Numbered from the stretch's first letter, positions 53,128 to 62,041 are shown. The stretch: DNA of 64,000 bases from Paenibacillus pinistramenti (GCF_005869875.1 NZ_VAWG01000003.1:240723-304722); one strand, 5' to 3'. The notes: a model not told the origin generated them from the letters alone. Numbers and translations are program-made.

Positions 53128-54099
53128 CTATTTATTGGCGTTCCGTTTCATAGCATAAGCTGCGGCGCCGATCCGTCCGGCATTGCTGCCCAATGCCCCT
53201 GTTACGATTTGGCAGGCTTTGCCCGGCACAGCGAGGGCCCTGCTCTGCACGATTTTTCTCGTTGGGGCTAACAGCCGCTCCCCTGCAGCAGACACTCCGC
53301 CGCCTACAATAATGATCTCCGGATTCAGCAGATTGATTACATTAGTGAGTCCGAATCCCAGAAGAGTACCGGTCTCCTCCATCACTTCAACCGCCAGAGG
53401 ATCTCCCTGATCATAAGCTTCCGATATCCTTGCAGCCGTCAGCAGATCCAGCTGATCTCCCAAATGTTTGGCCAGAGGGCTGCTCTTTCCTTGTTCAACC
53501 TTCTCTTTGAAGGTGCGGATCATGCCCAGTGCGGACACATATCTGCCCAGACAGCCCGAGCTGCCGCAGCGGCACGGACGGCCTTCCCGGTACATGTTCA
53601 TATGCCCGATTTCTCCTGCGCTTGACGTGGTTCCGTACATCATCCGGCCATCATGGACAACAGCCGCCCCAAGGCCGGTTCCAATTGTAATCAATACTGC
53701 ATTTCTGAAGCCCTGCCCGGCACCGTACAGCCATTCCCCGTATAAATTCACACGGACATCATTATCAATGAAGATTGGAAAATCAAACGCTTGCTGCAGA
53801 ATATGTACAACCTCGATCTGTTCCCAGCCCGGAAAATTCGGCGAGAAAATCGAGAGTCCCTGCTCCGGATCAAGCAGGCCCGGAACTCCAATTCCCATGG
53901 CCAGAATCTGATCCTGGAGGATGCCGAGGCCGTTCATCATGTCAAGGACATGGCTTGTAATGCGGCCGAGAACATGCGCCGGCCCCTGCTCCGCTTCCGT
54001 TGCAGCAGTTCGTTCCAATAACTCGTTTAGATGAAGATCATAGATGGCGAATTTGATATTTGTCCCGCCCAAGTCAATTCCGATTATATAATTCTTCAC
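53128..54099 (-). CDS. ROK-family glucokinase or sugar kinase
   Basis: 323 aa from a GTG at 54099 with GGAGGGA seven bases upstream. Intact ROK kinase: DLGGTNIKF near residue 9, catalytic Asp in FIDNDVRVN near 108, GTGLGAAVVHDG near 137 and zinc motif CRCGSSGCLG near 170. It phosphorylates glucose or a related hexose, supplying glucose 6-phosphate, which can feed the nearby sugar-nucleotide genes. Length fits GlcK. In contrast to the ROK regulator at 35438, all catalytic residues are present. Confidence 0.9.
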   Translation of the reverse strand: MKNYIIGIDLGGTNIKFAIYDLHLNELLERTAATEAEQGPAHVLGRITSHVLDMMNGLGILQDQILAMGIGVPGLLDPEQGLSIFSPNFPGWEQIEVVHILQQAFDFPIFIDNDVRVNLYGEWLYGAGQGFRNAVLITIGTGLGAAVVHDGRMMYGTTSSAGEIGHMNMYREGRPCRCGSSGCLGRYVSALGMIRTFKEKVEQGKSSPLAKHLGDQLDLLTAARISEAYDQGDPLAVEVMEETGTLLGFGLTNVINLLNPEIIIVGGGVSAAGERLLAPTRKIVQSRALAVPGKACQIVTGALGSNAGRIGAAAYAMKRNANK

Positions 54100-54210
54100 T
54101 TCTGTGTCCCTCCGCCTCTTTCCAGATTCAGCCTGTTTGTTAAAAATAATAATGAGGATCGGGGAGACAGCCAAGGCAGAGAATGCAACATTTCAGCATT
54201 TTTAACAAAC

Positions 54211-54243
54211 AAAAACCTCTCCGGATGAACCGGAGAGGTTTTG
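54211..54243 (-). terminator. Terminator of the YjcZ-type gene
   Basis: AAAACCTCTCCGG / CCGGAGAGGTTTT stem with short loop, T-rich on the minus strand, just after the stop at 54256. Confidence 0.8.
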
Positions 54244-54255
54244 TTATTCTTACAA

Positions 54256-54375
54256 TTACAGAAAGAAAGTTCTGGAGATAATGACGAGCAGGATGAACAA
54301 TACCAAGATAACGCCTGTAGAAGTGTATCCTGCACCAGGCATACCGCCGCGTGCTCCATCTGCAACATTTGTCAT
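54256..54375 (-). CDS. YjcZ-family small sporulation protein
   Basis: 39 aa, with AAGGAGGT eight bases before the ATG at 54375. A short Gly-rich head (GARGGMPGAGYTSTG) precedes a single hydrophobic helix, GVILVLFILLVII, the typical build of YjcZ-like sporulation peptides. It would be a small membrane peptide, probably made in the mother cell or forespore. CATATACT (54416-54409) with an AC 17 bases upstream resembles a sigma-K or sigma-E promoter. Exact role unknown. Confidence 0.8.
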   Translation of the reverse strand: MTNVADGARGGMPGAGYTSTGVILVLFILLVIISRTFFL

Positions 54376-54503
54376 GTTAAATACCTCCTTATGTTCAATT
54401 ACAGAAGCAGTATATGCCGCCTGCTGCCCACAGGTATAGACAAATGTCCCGATCCCGGAAGATTGGACATTAGTCCGGGGTTTATGGAGGGGCAGTACCG
54501 TGT

Positions 54504-54637
54504 TATAATGAAGTCCTGTAGGAATTGAATTGAATTAAATTAAATTGCATATGCAAACTTGGAGGAGCCTGCCAACGCAGGCTCCTTGCTGTCTTTTTGC
54601 GGGTACTAACGGGAGCTCTGTGTTTGCGGCTCCTTTT
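54504..54637 (+). promoter_or_regulatory. Structured leader of the CPA2 antiporter gene
   Basis: Extended -10 TGTTATAAT (TATAAT 54504-54509) gives a ~150-base leader. Palindrome TTGCATATGCAA (54545-54556) is followed by hairpin GGAGCCTGC / GCAGGCTCC (about 54564-54585) and then a second hairpin GGAGC / GCTCC with TTTTTG (about 54611-54637), terminator-like. The 3' arm of the first can also pair with the 5' arm of the second, so the two may be alternatives, as in a riboswitch or attenuator. Class not recognised. Confidence 0.5.
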
Positions 54638-54664
54638 TGTTTTGCTGCAGAAAGGGGTTTGATT

Positions 54665-55801
54665 ATGGAGTTTGTATTGACGTTAAGCTTGATTCTTGTG
54701 GTTACTAAGCTGGCAGGAGACGCAGCGGCACGACTAGGCCAGCCTTCTGTTCTGGGAAAGCTGCTTGCCGGAATTCTGATTGGCCCCGCCGTGCTGGGAT
54801 GGGTGCATGAAGAAGAATTGCTGCGCGTGTTCTCCGAAATTGGCGTCCTGCTCTTGATGTTTATAGCTGGACTGGAGACCGACTTAAAGCAGCTCCGCGA
54901 CAACTGGAGAACGTCCGCAGCTGTCGCATTTGGCGGCATCATTATTCCGATAATAGGCGGTTATTCAGCCGCCCTGACTTTGGGACTAGGCCAATCTCAG
55001 GCTCTGTTTCTGGGACTCCTTCTCTCGGCTACCTCGGTCAGTATTACGGTCCAGACCTTGAAAGAGATGAACCGGCTGAGATCAAGAGAAGGGGCGGCTA
55101 TATTGGGGGCTGCCATTATTGATGATGTTGTGGTTGTGCTGATGCTGGCTTTCATGCTCAGCTTTCTGGGAACGGACACTGGTGCCTCCCTGGTTTGGGT
55201 GGCAGGAAAGAAGCTAATCTTCTTTGGGGTTTCTATTGCAGCAGCCTGGTTCCTTGTTCCTTGGTTTATGAAGCTGTTCGGTAAACTCCGGGTGACCGAA
55301 GCAGCCCTTTCCGGCAGTTTGATCATTTGTTTTGGCTTTGCTTATTTTGCTGAATTTATGGGCGTGGCCGGGATCATCGGCGCCTTTATCGCAGGAATTT
55401 CCGTTTCCATTACTCCCTCCAAACCTAAAGTGGAGGCCCGGATTGAGCCTCTCGCTTATGCACTGTTTGTCCCGGTCTTCTTCGTCAGCATCGGTTTGAA
55501 GGTCAGCTTCGAAGACGTCCTGGATCAGCTGTGGATGATTATCCTGCTCAGCATTACGGCTGTTCTTACAAAATGGATCGGCGGCGGACTGGGAGCCAGA
55601 TTGACCGGCTTCTCCGTTCGCTCCTCGTCGGCGATCGGAGCCGGAATGGTCTCCCGGGGGGAAGTCGCGCTTATACTGGCGGCAACAGGCCTCGCTTCCG
55701 GTCTGCTGTCAGAGTCTTATTTTACAGCTGTTGTTCTTGTAGTAATGGTTACCACGCTGATTACGCCGCCTCTGCTCAAGTTCACAAACAGGGGATTATA
55801 A
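54665..55801 (+). CDS. CPA2-family cation:proton antiporter
   Basis: 378 aa from the ATG at 54665 (GGGG seven bases upstream). About 12-13 membrane helices. Conserved GQPSVLGKLLAGILIGPAVLG near 25, the ion-binding acidic pair in AAIIDDVVVVLMLAF near 155 (DD, as in NapA-like electrogenic exchangers) and GFIIAGISVS-like AFIAGISVSITPSKP near 250. It should exchange Na+ or K+ for protons. No cytoplasmic TrkA domain, so it is a membrane-only form. The long structured leader suggests ion- or metabolite-dependent control. Confidence 0.9.
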   Translation: MEFVLTLSLILVVTKLAGDAAARLGQPSVLGKLLAGILIGPAVLGWVHEEELLRVFSEIGVLLLMFIAGLETDLKQLRDNWRTSAAVAFGGIIIPIIGGYSAALTLGLGQSQALFLGLLLSATSVSITVQTLKEMNRLRSREGAAILGAAIIDDVVVVLMLAFMLSFLGTDTGASLVWVAGKKLIFFGVSIAAAWFLVPWFMKLFGKLRVTEAALSGSLIICFGFAYFAEFMGVAGIIGAFIAGISVSITPSKPKVEARIEPLAYALFVPVFFVSIGLKVSFEDVLDQLWMIILLSITAVLTKWIGGGLGARLTGFSVRSSSAIGAGMVSRGEVALILAATGLASGLLSESYFTAVVLVVMVTTLITPPLLKFTNRGL

Positions 55802-55827
55802 GAGCTTCCTGATTGCTGTTCATAAAT

Positions 55828-55872
55828 AACCGCAGGGATAAAGCATGTTACTTAAGCTTTATCCCTGCGGTT
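55828..55872. terminator. Bidirectional terminator after the antiporter gene
   Basis: AACCGCAGGGATAAAGC / GCTTTATCCCTGCGGTT, a perfect 17-base-pair stem with an 11-base loop. Confidence 0.9.
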
Positions 55873-55964
55873 TCAAGTTTCTTATCCAATTTAATATCCC
55901 GTTTAAATGGCTGTATCGGCCAGATTGCTTAACCTATGGTCCCGCCGCCTGAGGCTGTATTATT

Positions 55965-56888
55965 TTATTTAGCCAGGTTTTTAATCGCTTTCACAGCTTT
56001 CGGATCCAGCAGCCCCAGATTCTTCAGCATTTGGAGCGCAATGAAATCGGAAGTGCTCTTATCCGTCGTATTCGAGAGTGCCCCTACTGCTAGACCTGCG
56101 TTGACAGCAGATACTGCCCATGACGGTACCGGCTGGTTCCCTGACATGTTAAGCTTCTTCTCCATCGCTGCTATGCGCTTCTCCTGCGCTTCAATCACTT
56201 TCTGCAGTTCTTCCAGCTTCGCCACTTCATCCTCATCCTCTCCGTTTGATTGTCCGGCGGCCCAAGCTTTCAGCTCTGTCACCGACCCGCTGAACACATC
56301 CAGGTCAACAGCACCTGATATCCCCGGAACCGAGCCTGTCTCGCTGTACTGCCAAAACGTCCATGCTGTCCAAGCTTCAACGTTCCAGGGAGCCTCTGTA
56401 TTGTATCTGGCTACCCACAACGCGTAATTCCCGAGGGATGCCGTAAAGTTCTGAGCGAAGCTGTTGCCCGAATAAATGATCGGCTTTCTTGAAGTGGTTC
56501 TCTCAATCTCCGTCAGAAAGGCGCTGGCAACCTTATTGATCCCGCTTTGATCCAGTCCGGACGGATTAATCTCGTAGTCCAGGACAGGCGGCAGATCCAG
56601 ACTGGCTGACCCGCCTGCTGCCGCGATTGCTGCTGCAAAATTTGCCGCCTCGTCTACGGCTTGTGCTGCTGTCGCTGCCTGAAGGAAATGATACGCGCCA
56701 ACCAGCAGGCCCGCATTTTTCGCCCCGGTCACATTAGCTGTAAACATCGGATCCTTATAGGTAGTGCTTTCACTGGCTTTGATGTACACAAAGGAATAAC
56801 CGCCTGACGCCACCGCCTTCCAGTCTATTGTGCCGTTATGATGCGAGACGTCAATTCCCATGGCGTTTGCCGAGCTTCGGCCCTGCAT
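55965..56888 (-). CDS. GH25 lysozyme (N-acetylmuramidase)
   Basis: 307 aa. Residues ~10-205 form the GH25 barrel with GIDVSHHNGTIDW (Asp13) and VLDYEIN (Asp104, Glu106), the catalytic acids, and WQYSETGSVPGISGAVDLDVF at the end. A helical linker (EELQKVIEAQEKRIAAMEKK) and a ~50-residue C-terminal domain (PSWAVSAVNAGLAVGALSN) follow. There is no signal peptide, so it looks like an endolysin of phage origin or a spore/mother-cell lysin. No holin or other phage gene is near. GGAGGGG precedes the ATG. Confidence 0.9.
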   Translation of the reverse strand: MQGRSSANAMGIDVSHHNGTIDWKAVASGGYSFVYIKASESTTYKDPMFTANVTGAKNAGLLVGAYHFLQAATAAQAVDEAANFAAAIAAAGGSASLDLPPVLDYEINPSGLDQSGINKVASAFLTEIERTTSRKPIIYSGNSFAQNFTASLGNYALWVARYNTEAPWNVEAWTAWTFWQYSETGSVPGISGAVDLDVFSGSVTELKAWAAGQSNGEDEDEVAKLEELQKVIEAQEKRIAAMEKKLNMSGNQPVPSWAVSAVNAGLAVGALSNTTDKSTSDFIALQMLKNLGLLDPKAVKAIKNLAK

Positions 56889-56982
56889 AAGATCCCCTCC
56901 CCTCTATTACCATTAAATGTAGAATTGGTATAAAAAGAGTGGGTAAAGACCTTGCCTGCTTACAAATATATTTAGAAAGAAG

Positions 56983-58086
56983 TTAATTGCCCCGCGAATA
57001 GGTAGAATCTGTAATTTTCAGTCTTTCTTTAATACTCGGTGTAGCGTAAATTTTGTTATCATCCGTGACAAAGAAGGCTTCAATCTGCTCCGGCAGCGAT
57101 TCAAGATAGGCCAATCCATCCTTGACTCCCATCAGAAATACCCCCGTTGACAGAGCATCTGCATCCGTTGCGTTCGAACTCATAATCGTTAAGCTCTTAA
57201 TCCCGTTCTGGGAAGGGTACCCGGTCCGCGGATCCAGAATATGATGATACCGGATGCCGTTTTGCATGAAAAAGCGTTCATAAACACCCGAGTTGTCTAT
57301 GACTTCGTTGTTGATCTTGATTGTGCCTAGCTGGGTGCCCCGGCTCTGATCCGGGTCCTGCAGGCCGATGTTCCACAGCGAGCCGTCCGGTTTTGTCCCG
57401 ATCGTAATGATGCTGCTGCCGCCCAGGTCGATCAAGGCGCTGGTAATGCCCTGGCTTCTCAAATATTCCGCCACTTTGTCGGCCGCGAAGCCTTTTCCTA
57501 TGCCGCCCAGATCCAGGATCATGCCTTTCATCGCCAGCTTCACCGTCTTGGCTGCTTCATCAATCTGGATATCCTTGTAGTTAACCAGCTTGAGGGCTGC
57601 GTCAATCTCCTGCTGGGACGGGACACGGGCCTTGTCCGTGCCGATGCCCCACAAGTCTACCAGCGGGCCGATGGTCGGATCAAACAGGCCGTTCGTTTCC
57701 TTGGCATAAGCTACCGCCTGCTTGACAGCTTCGAGGGTTTCGTCTGAAACCTGCACAGCTTGCTCGCCAGCCAGTTGGTTGACCTTGTACAATTCCCCGC
57801 CGGCCTTGGTCCGGCTCAGCTCATTATCCATCCGCTCGAGCATCTGCTTGATTTCATCCATATTCTGCTGCGAGGCTTTGTCCCCGTAAATCTTGATGTT
57901 TACAACCGTATCATAAATGTAGTAGGTCTGGGAGAAAGAAGGCGTGTTGGCTTTCGTGCCGGATGCTGTAGCGGAGTCCCCGGTTTCGCCGGATTTCAGA
58001 CCGTATATAACTGCTGCAGCGAACCCGAGCAGCATGACCAAAACGACAATATAGACGGATAACCGTTTTCCTTTCCTATGACTCAT
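56983..58086 (-). CDS. apbE: FAD:protein FMN transferase (ApbE)
   Basis: 367 aa; ATG 58086 preferred over 58098, which sits directly on its GAGG. One N-terminal membrane helix (about 10-31) anchors it outside. ApbE domain: residues with DTVVNIKIYGDKA, GLFDPTIGPLVDLWGIG near 150, LDLGGIGKGFAADKVAEYL near 210 and the metal-binding DADALSTGVFLMG near 315. It attaches FMN from FAD to Thr in extracellular or membrane flavoproteins, often for electron export. Its target is not in the window. Confidence 0.93.
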   Translation of the reverse strand: MSHRKGKRLSVYIVVLVMLLGFAAAVIYGLKSGETGDSATASGTKANTPSFSQTYYIYDTVVNIKIYGDKASQQNMDEIKQMLERMDNELSRTKAGGELYKVNQLAGEQAVQVSDETLEAVKQAVAYAKETNGLFDPTIGPLVDLWGIGTDKARVPSQQEIDAALKLVNYKDIQIDEAAKTVKLAMKGMILDLGGIGKGFAADKVAEYLRSQGITSALIDLGGSSIITIGTKPDGSLWNIGLQDPDQSRGTQLGTIKINNEVIDNSGVYERFFMQNGIRYHHILDPRTGYPSQNGIKSLTIMSSNATDADALSTGVFLMGVKDGLAYLESLPEQIEAFFVTDDNKIYATPSIKERLKITDSTYSRGN

Positions 58087-58375
58087 ATCGTCCACCATCC
58101 TCTTTATGCTTCTGACCCGGCTATCGTAACATGTCTATTTACAGGGAGGGTGAGACTTTTATCACGATTTTCGTTTAAAATTTGAATGATTTGGGGACTG
58201 TGGAAAAATAAATCCGAAAGGCCTGCCGGCACACAGGTTTGCCTGCTCATTAGGCGGGTAACCTATTATTAATCTCTTTATTGGGCTGCTTACTAACCTA
58301 ATCTCCGCAGCATTGAAATCCGGCAGTCCGCGTGTTAACGTCATATTACTGAATAACCCCTTTAAGGAGAAGCCT
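58087..58375. other. Intergenic region between apbE and ppx
   Basis: 289 bases, AT-rich near apbE. A stem-like pair AGGTTTGCC (58235-58243) with GGCGGGTAACCT (58253-58264) and a GCTGC/GCAGC pair (58284-58310) suggest a structured ppx leader. No known riboswitch consensus fits, and no ORF or clear promoter was identified. Confidence 0.3.
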
Positions 58376-59953
58376 ATGAACCATCAGAATACTAGGACTC
58401 ACCAGAATACCGGAAATCATCAGAATACCGGAAATCATCAGAATATCGGCATTATTGATATCGGTTCCAACTCCATCCGGCTTGTCATTTATGAAATCGC
58501 TCCCGTCGGCGCCTACCGGATCATTTATGAAAATAAATATTCCGCCCGCCTGAGCCGCGAGGTAGAATCGGACGGCAGCATTCCCCGCAGCCATTTGGAC
58601 GCGGCCGTCAATGTGCTTCAGCAGTTCAAGGCGATCTGCGAGAGTTACCAGACTGCGCATATCCGCGCGGCAGCTACCGCCGCTATCCGCAACGCCGCCA
58701 ATTCCAAGGAAATTATCGGCTGGCTTGAAGCAGAGACCGGCCTCACCATTGAACGTGTATCCGGCGAGCAGGAAGGCTATTACGGCTTCCTCGGCGTAGT
58801 CCAGTCGACGGACGTTCAGGACGGGATGATTGTCGACATTGGCGGAGGCAGCACAGAGCTGAGCCTGTTCCGCGGACGGAAGCTGCTGCACAGCGTATCC
58901 ATTCCGCTGGGGGCCGTCAATGCGCAGGCGCGCTTCTCCACCTCGGAGCAGTGGGACAAAGAACAGGTCGAAGCGCTGCGCGAGGTGATTAAGGACGCGC
59001 TTGAGCCGCTTGACTGGGTGCAGGAGAACCCGGAGCTCCCGCTGATCGGTCTTGGAGGAACCGTCCGGACAGTGGCCAAAATGCACCAGCGCCAGATCAA
59101 ATATTCGCTGCAAGCCGTTCATCATTATGAAATGGAAGGTAAAATCATCGACGAAATGGCAGAGCTCCTGCCTTATGAAACCTCCTCCTTCCGCAAAAAA
59201 ATACCCGGCTTGTCCAAAGACCGCGCCGATCTGATCGTGCCCGGCCTGCTGATCCTGCAGACCATCTTCCAAACCGTCAACGCAGACCGCTGCATCGTCA
59301 GCGGAGCGGGGCTTAGAGACGGCTTGTTCCGCGACTGGTTCGCACCGGAGCAGCCGGTTGTCCAGGATGCGCTGAAGACCAGCATCCGCAATATCCTCCA
59401 GTTTGGCCCTCCGGCTCCTGAGGAGCCGCTGCAGCAGACCTACGAGGATATGGTCAAAATATACAAAGCACTTGAAGAGAAGCAGCCGGATGAGCGGGAC
59501 GATGCCGTCATGTATACGGCTGCAATGCTCAGCGACTCCGGGATTCTGGTCAATTATTACAAGAGCAGCCAGCACGCCGTTTATCGCATCATGTACGGCG
59601 GCATTTACGGATTGTCACACCGCGAAGCTGTGCTCAGCGCCGTTGCGGCAGATTATCATCCCAAGAAGCGGACGCCGCAGCTTCTTCAGCAGCATGAGGA
59701 TATTCTCAAGGACTCGGACACAGAGCGGGTCCACCGTTTAGGCTCCCTGCTGATGCTGGCGAAGGCGATCCGCAGTACGCCGGTGGTTACAGACATTTCT
59801 GTCACAGCAAAAAACGGCTCGCTGCACGTGCAATTGCACAGTACCGCAGAGCCGCTTGTCCAGTACAGCCGCATGGAGGAAGCCTCCAAGGACCTGGAAG
59901 AAGCCTGGAAGATCAAGTTGTCATGGGAACATCTTGCGGCTTCCAGGAAGTAA
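58376..59953 (+). CDS. ppx: Exopolyphosphatase / Ppx-GppA family phosphatase
   Basis: 525 aa from the ATG at 58376 (AAGGAGA upstream). The first 24 residues after Met are four copies of a hexapeptide like NHQNTG. The ASKHA ATPase fold follows: IGIIDIGSNSIRLVIYE near 25, catalytic GEQEGYYGFLGV near 145, VDIGGGSTELS near 170 and the C-terminal HD-like helical domain from ~330. It removes phosphate from polyphosphate ends or pppGpp. Convergent with ppk1, with 41 bases of overlap. Confidence 0.93.
   Translation: MNHQNTRTHQNTGNHQNTGNHQNIGIIDIGSNSIRLVIYEIAPVGAYRIIYENKYSARLSREVESDGSIPRSHLDAAVNVLQQFKAICESYQTAHIRAAATAAIRNAANSKEIIGWLEAETGLTIERVSGEQEGYYGFLGVVQSTDVQDGMIVDIGGGSTELSLFRGRKLLHSVSIPLGAVNAQARFSTSEQWDKEQVEALREVIKDALEPLDWVQENPELPLIGLGGTVRTVAKMHQRQIKYSLQAVHHYEMEGKIIDEMAELLPYETSSFRKKIPGLSKDRADLIVPGLLILQTIFQTVNADRCIVSGAGLRDGLFRDWFAPEQPVVQDALKTSIRNILQFGPPAPEEPLQQTYEDMVKIYKALEEKQPDERDDAVMYTAAMLSDSGILVNYYKSSQHAVYRIMYGGIYGLSHREAVLSAVAADYHPKKRTPQLLQQHEDILKDSDTERVHRLGSLLMLAKAIRSTPVVTDISVTAKNGSLHVQLHSTAEPLVQYSRMEEASKDLEEAWKIKLSWEHLAASRK
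58379..58450 (+). repeat. Four 18-base tandem repeats at the start of ppx
   Basis: AACCATCAGAATACTAGG-type units encode NHQNTR, THQNTG, NHQNTG and NHQNIG directly after the start Met. Confidence 0.9.
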
Positions 59954-61994
59954 TATTCATCGCCTCCGTCTGGCTTCGCAGCGGGGGCTCTTCATTTTTC
60001 ACAAATACATAATTGCCGTTTGGCTGAAGCTCTCTGGCCCTGACGTTGTCCTTCAGCTGCAGAAGAAGAATGCTGACCACCATCTTCTTCGCAGCAGGAT
60101 CGTACACCGGGCACATCAATTCAATCCGCCGTTTGAAATTCCGGGTCATCCAGTCCGCGCTTGACAGATACACGTCCGGATCGCCGTTATTTTCGAAATA
60201 GAAGATGCGGCTGTGCTCGAGAAACCGGTCCACTATGCTGATGACCCGGATATTCTCGCTGAGCCCTTCAACACCCGGACGCAGGCAGCAGACGCCGCGG
60301 ACAATAAGATCAATCCGCACCCCGGCCTGTGAAGCCAGATACAGCTCATCAATGATCTCCTGATTGGATAACGAGTTGATCTTCGCGATAATCCGGGCTT
60401 TCTTCCCGTTTCTGGCATGCTCCGCCTCGCGCCGGATCAGCTGGAACAGCTCGTCCTTCAAGCCGTTTGGCGCGATTCGCAGCGCCTTGAGATTTTTCGG
60501 GCCGGAGAATCCGGTGATCTCATTAAACAGCTCGGAAGCGTCATCGCCGATGACCGGATTGGAGGTGAACAGCCCCACATCCGTGTAGACTTTGGCCGTG
60601 CTGGCATTATAGTTCCCCGTTCCAACATGCACGTACCGGCGCAGTCCCTGCTGCTCCCGGCGGACAACAAGAATAATCTTTGCGTGGGTCTTCAGGCCGA
60701 CAAGCCCGTATACGACATGGCATCCGGCTTTCTCCAGCTTTCTTGCCCAGGCGATATTTCTCTCCTCATCAAACCGCGCTTTCAATTCGACCGCAACAGT
60801 GACCTGTTTGCCGCATTCCGCCGCATGGGCCAGTGCCGGGATCAGCTGGGAATCCCCGTTTACCCGGTACAGCGTCATCTTGATGGCCATAACCTTCGGA
60901 TCCTCCGCGGCCTCCACCACAAAGTCCGTCACCGCATCAAACGATTCATAGGGATGGTACATCAGCACATCCTGTTTGCCCAGCACATCGAAATGGCTGT
61001 CGTAGGGAGCCAGCTCCTGCGGATATACGGGCTGAATCGGCGGGTATTTCAAATGCGCAACGCCATCCGCGGCATCGGCAAAACCAATCAGATAGCTCAG
61101 ATCAAGCGGTCCATCGATCTCATAAATATCCTCCAGCTCGAACTCGTCCTGAAGCTCGGCAAGCGCATCCGGGTGAATCCCTTTCTGCACCTCAAGCCGG
61201 ACAGGCGCCCCGCGTCTGCGCCGGCGAAGCTCTTTTTCAATCTCCTCCAGCAGGTCCTCCGCCTCTTCCTCATTGATGGTCAAATCCGCATTCCGGGTTA
61301 ACCGGAATTCATGGACGGCCAGCGGCGTATAACCGGTAAACAGCGTCTGGATATGGTGCTTGATCAGCTCTTCAATCAGGATAAACGATTTGCGCTTGCT
61401 GTTGGCCCGAAGCGGCACAGGCACAAAGCGCGGCACATTGGAGGGCACCTGTACAATTGCAAAATAGGTATCCTCCTCGCTGTCCGAATCCTCCCGCCGT
61501 AAAATGACGGATAAGTAAACAAATTTTGTATGCACCAAAGGAAACGGGCGGCTCTGATCGACCGCCATCGGCGTCAGCAGCGGAAAGACAATATTGTGGT
61601 AGTAATGGTCCATCGCTTTCTGCTGAGTAGCATTCAGATCGCCGTATTCCTGAAAAGTAACGCCCTTCTTGTCCAGCATCCGCATCAGTTCGCGATAGCT
61701 CTTGTACTGCTCTGTCACCATTTGGTTAATCCGTTTGGCCAGCCTGCGGTACAATCCCGAAGGAGCATATCCGGTAAAATCCTTCTGCGTGAAGCCGGCC
61801 TTGATCTTCTCCCGGGTCTCGGCGACCCTTACCGCCATAAACTCGTCCAAATTGCTGGCAACAATACCTAGAAACTTCAATCTTTCAAGCAGCGGTGTCT
61901 CACTGACCTGGGCTTCCTGCAGCACTCTCCGGTTGAACTCGACCCAACTCAAATCACGGTTCACATAACGTCCTGTCTTCATTTCCCTCAACAT
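59913..61994 (-). CDS. ppk: Polyphosphate kinase PPK1
   Basis: 693 aa, full length. N-terminal domain (YVNRDLSWVEFNRRVLQEA), head domain, and two phospholipase-D-like catalytic domains. The autophosphorylated His is His437 in GLKTHAKI and the second is His594 in LEHSRIFYF, matching His435 and His592 of the E. coli enzyme. It polymerises the gamma-phosphate of ATP into polyphosphate. GGAGG lies six bases before the ATG. It is preceded by a strong PhoP-type box (62068-62106), so induction during phosphate limitation is expected. Confidence 0.96.
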   Translation of the reverse strand: MLREMKTGRYVNRDLSWVEFNRRVLQEAQVSETPLLERLKFLGIVASNLDEFMAVRVAETREKIKAGFTQKDFTGYAPSGLYRRLAKRINQMVTEQYKSYRELMRMLDKKGVTFQEYGDLNATQQKAMDHYYHNIVFPLLTPMAVDQSRPFPLVHTKFVYLSVILRREDSDSEEDTYFAIVQVPSNVPRFVPVPLRANSKRKSFILIEELIKHHIQTLFTGYTPLAVHEFRLTRNADLTINEEEAEDLLEEIEKELRRRRRGAPVRLEVQKGIHPDALAELQDEFELEDIYEIDGPLDLSYLIGFADAADGVAHLKYPPIQPVYPQELAPYDSHFDVLGKQDVLMYHPYESFDAVTDFVVEAAEDPKVMAIKMTLYRVNGDSQLIPALAHAAECGKQVTVAVELKARFDEERNIAWARKLEKAGCHVVYGLVGLKTHAKIILVVRREQQGLRRYVHVGTGNYNASTAKVYTDVGLFTSNPVIGDDASELFNEITGFSGPKNLKALRIAPNGLKDELFQLIRREAEHARNGKKARIIAKINSLSNQEIIDELYLASQAGVRIDLIVRGVCCLRPGVEGLSENIRVISIVDRFLEHSRIFYFENNGDPDVYLSSADWMTRNFKRRIELMCPVYDPAAKKMVVSILLLQLKDNVRARELQPNGNYVFVKNEEPPLRSQTEAMNITSWKPQDVPMTT

Positions 61995-62041
61995 GCCGGT
62001 CCTCCGATTGTCAGCATAAACTTAACTGGCTTAACTATGTA

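Noticed and set aside
58210..58310. Possible c-di-GMP or cobalamin riboswitch before ppx
   Set aside because: A GGCAAACC-like string occurs only on the minus strand and the conserved partner segments of these riboswitches are missing. Only some unexplained stem potential remains.
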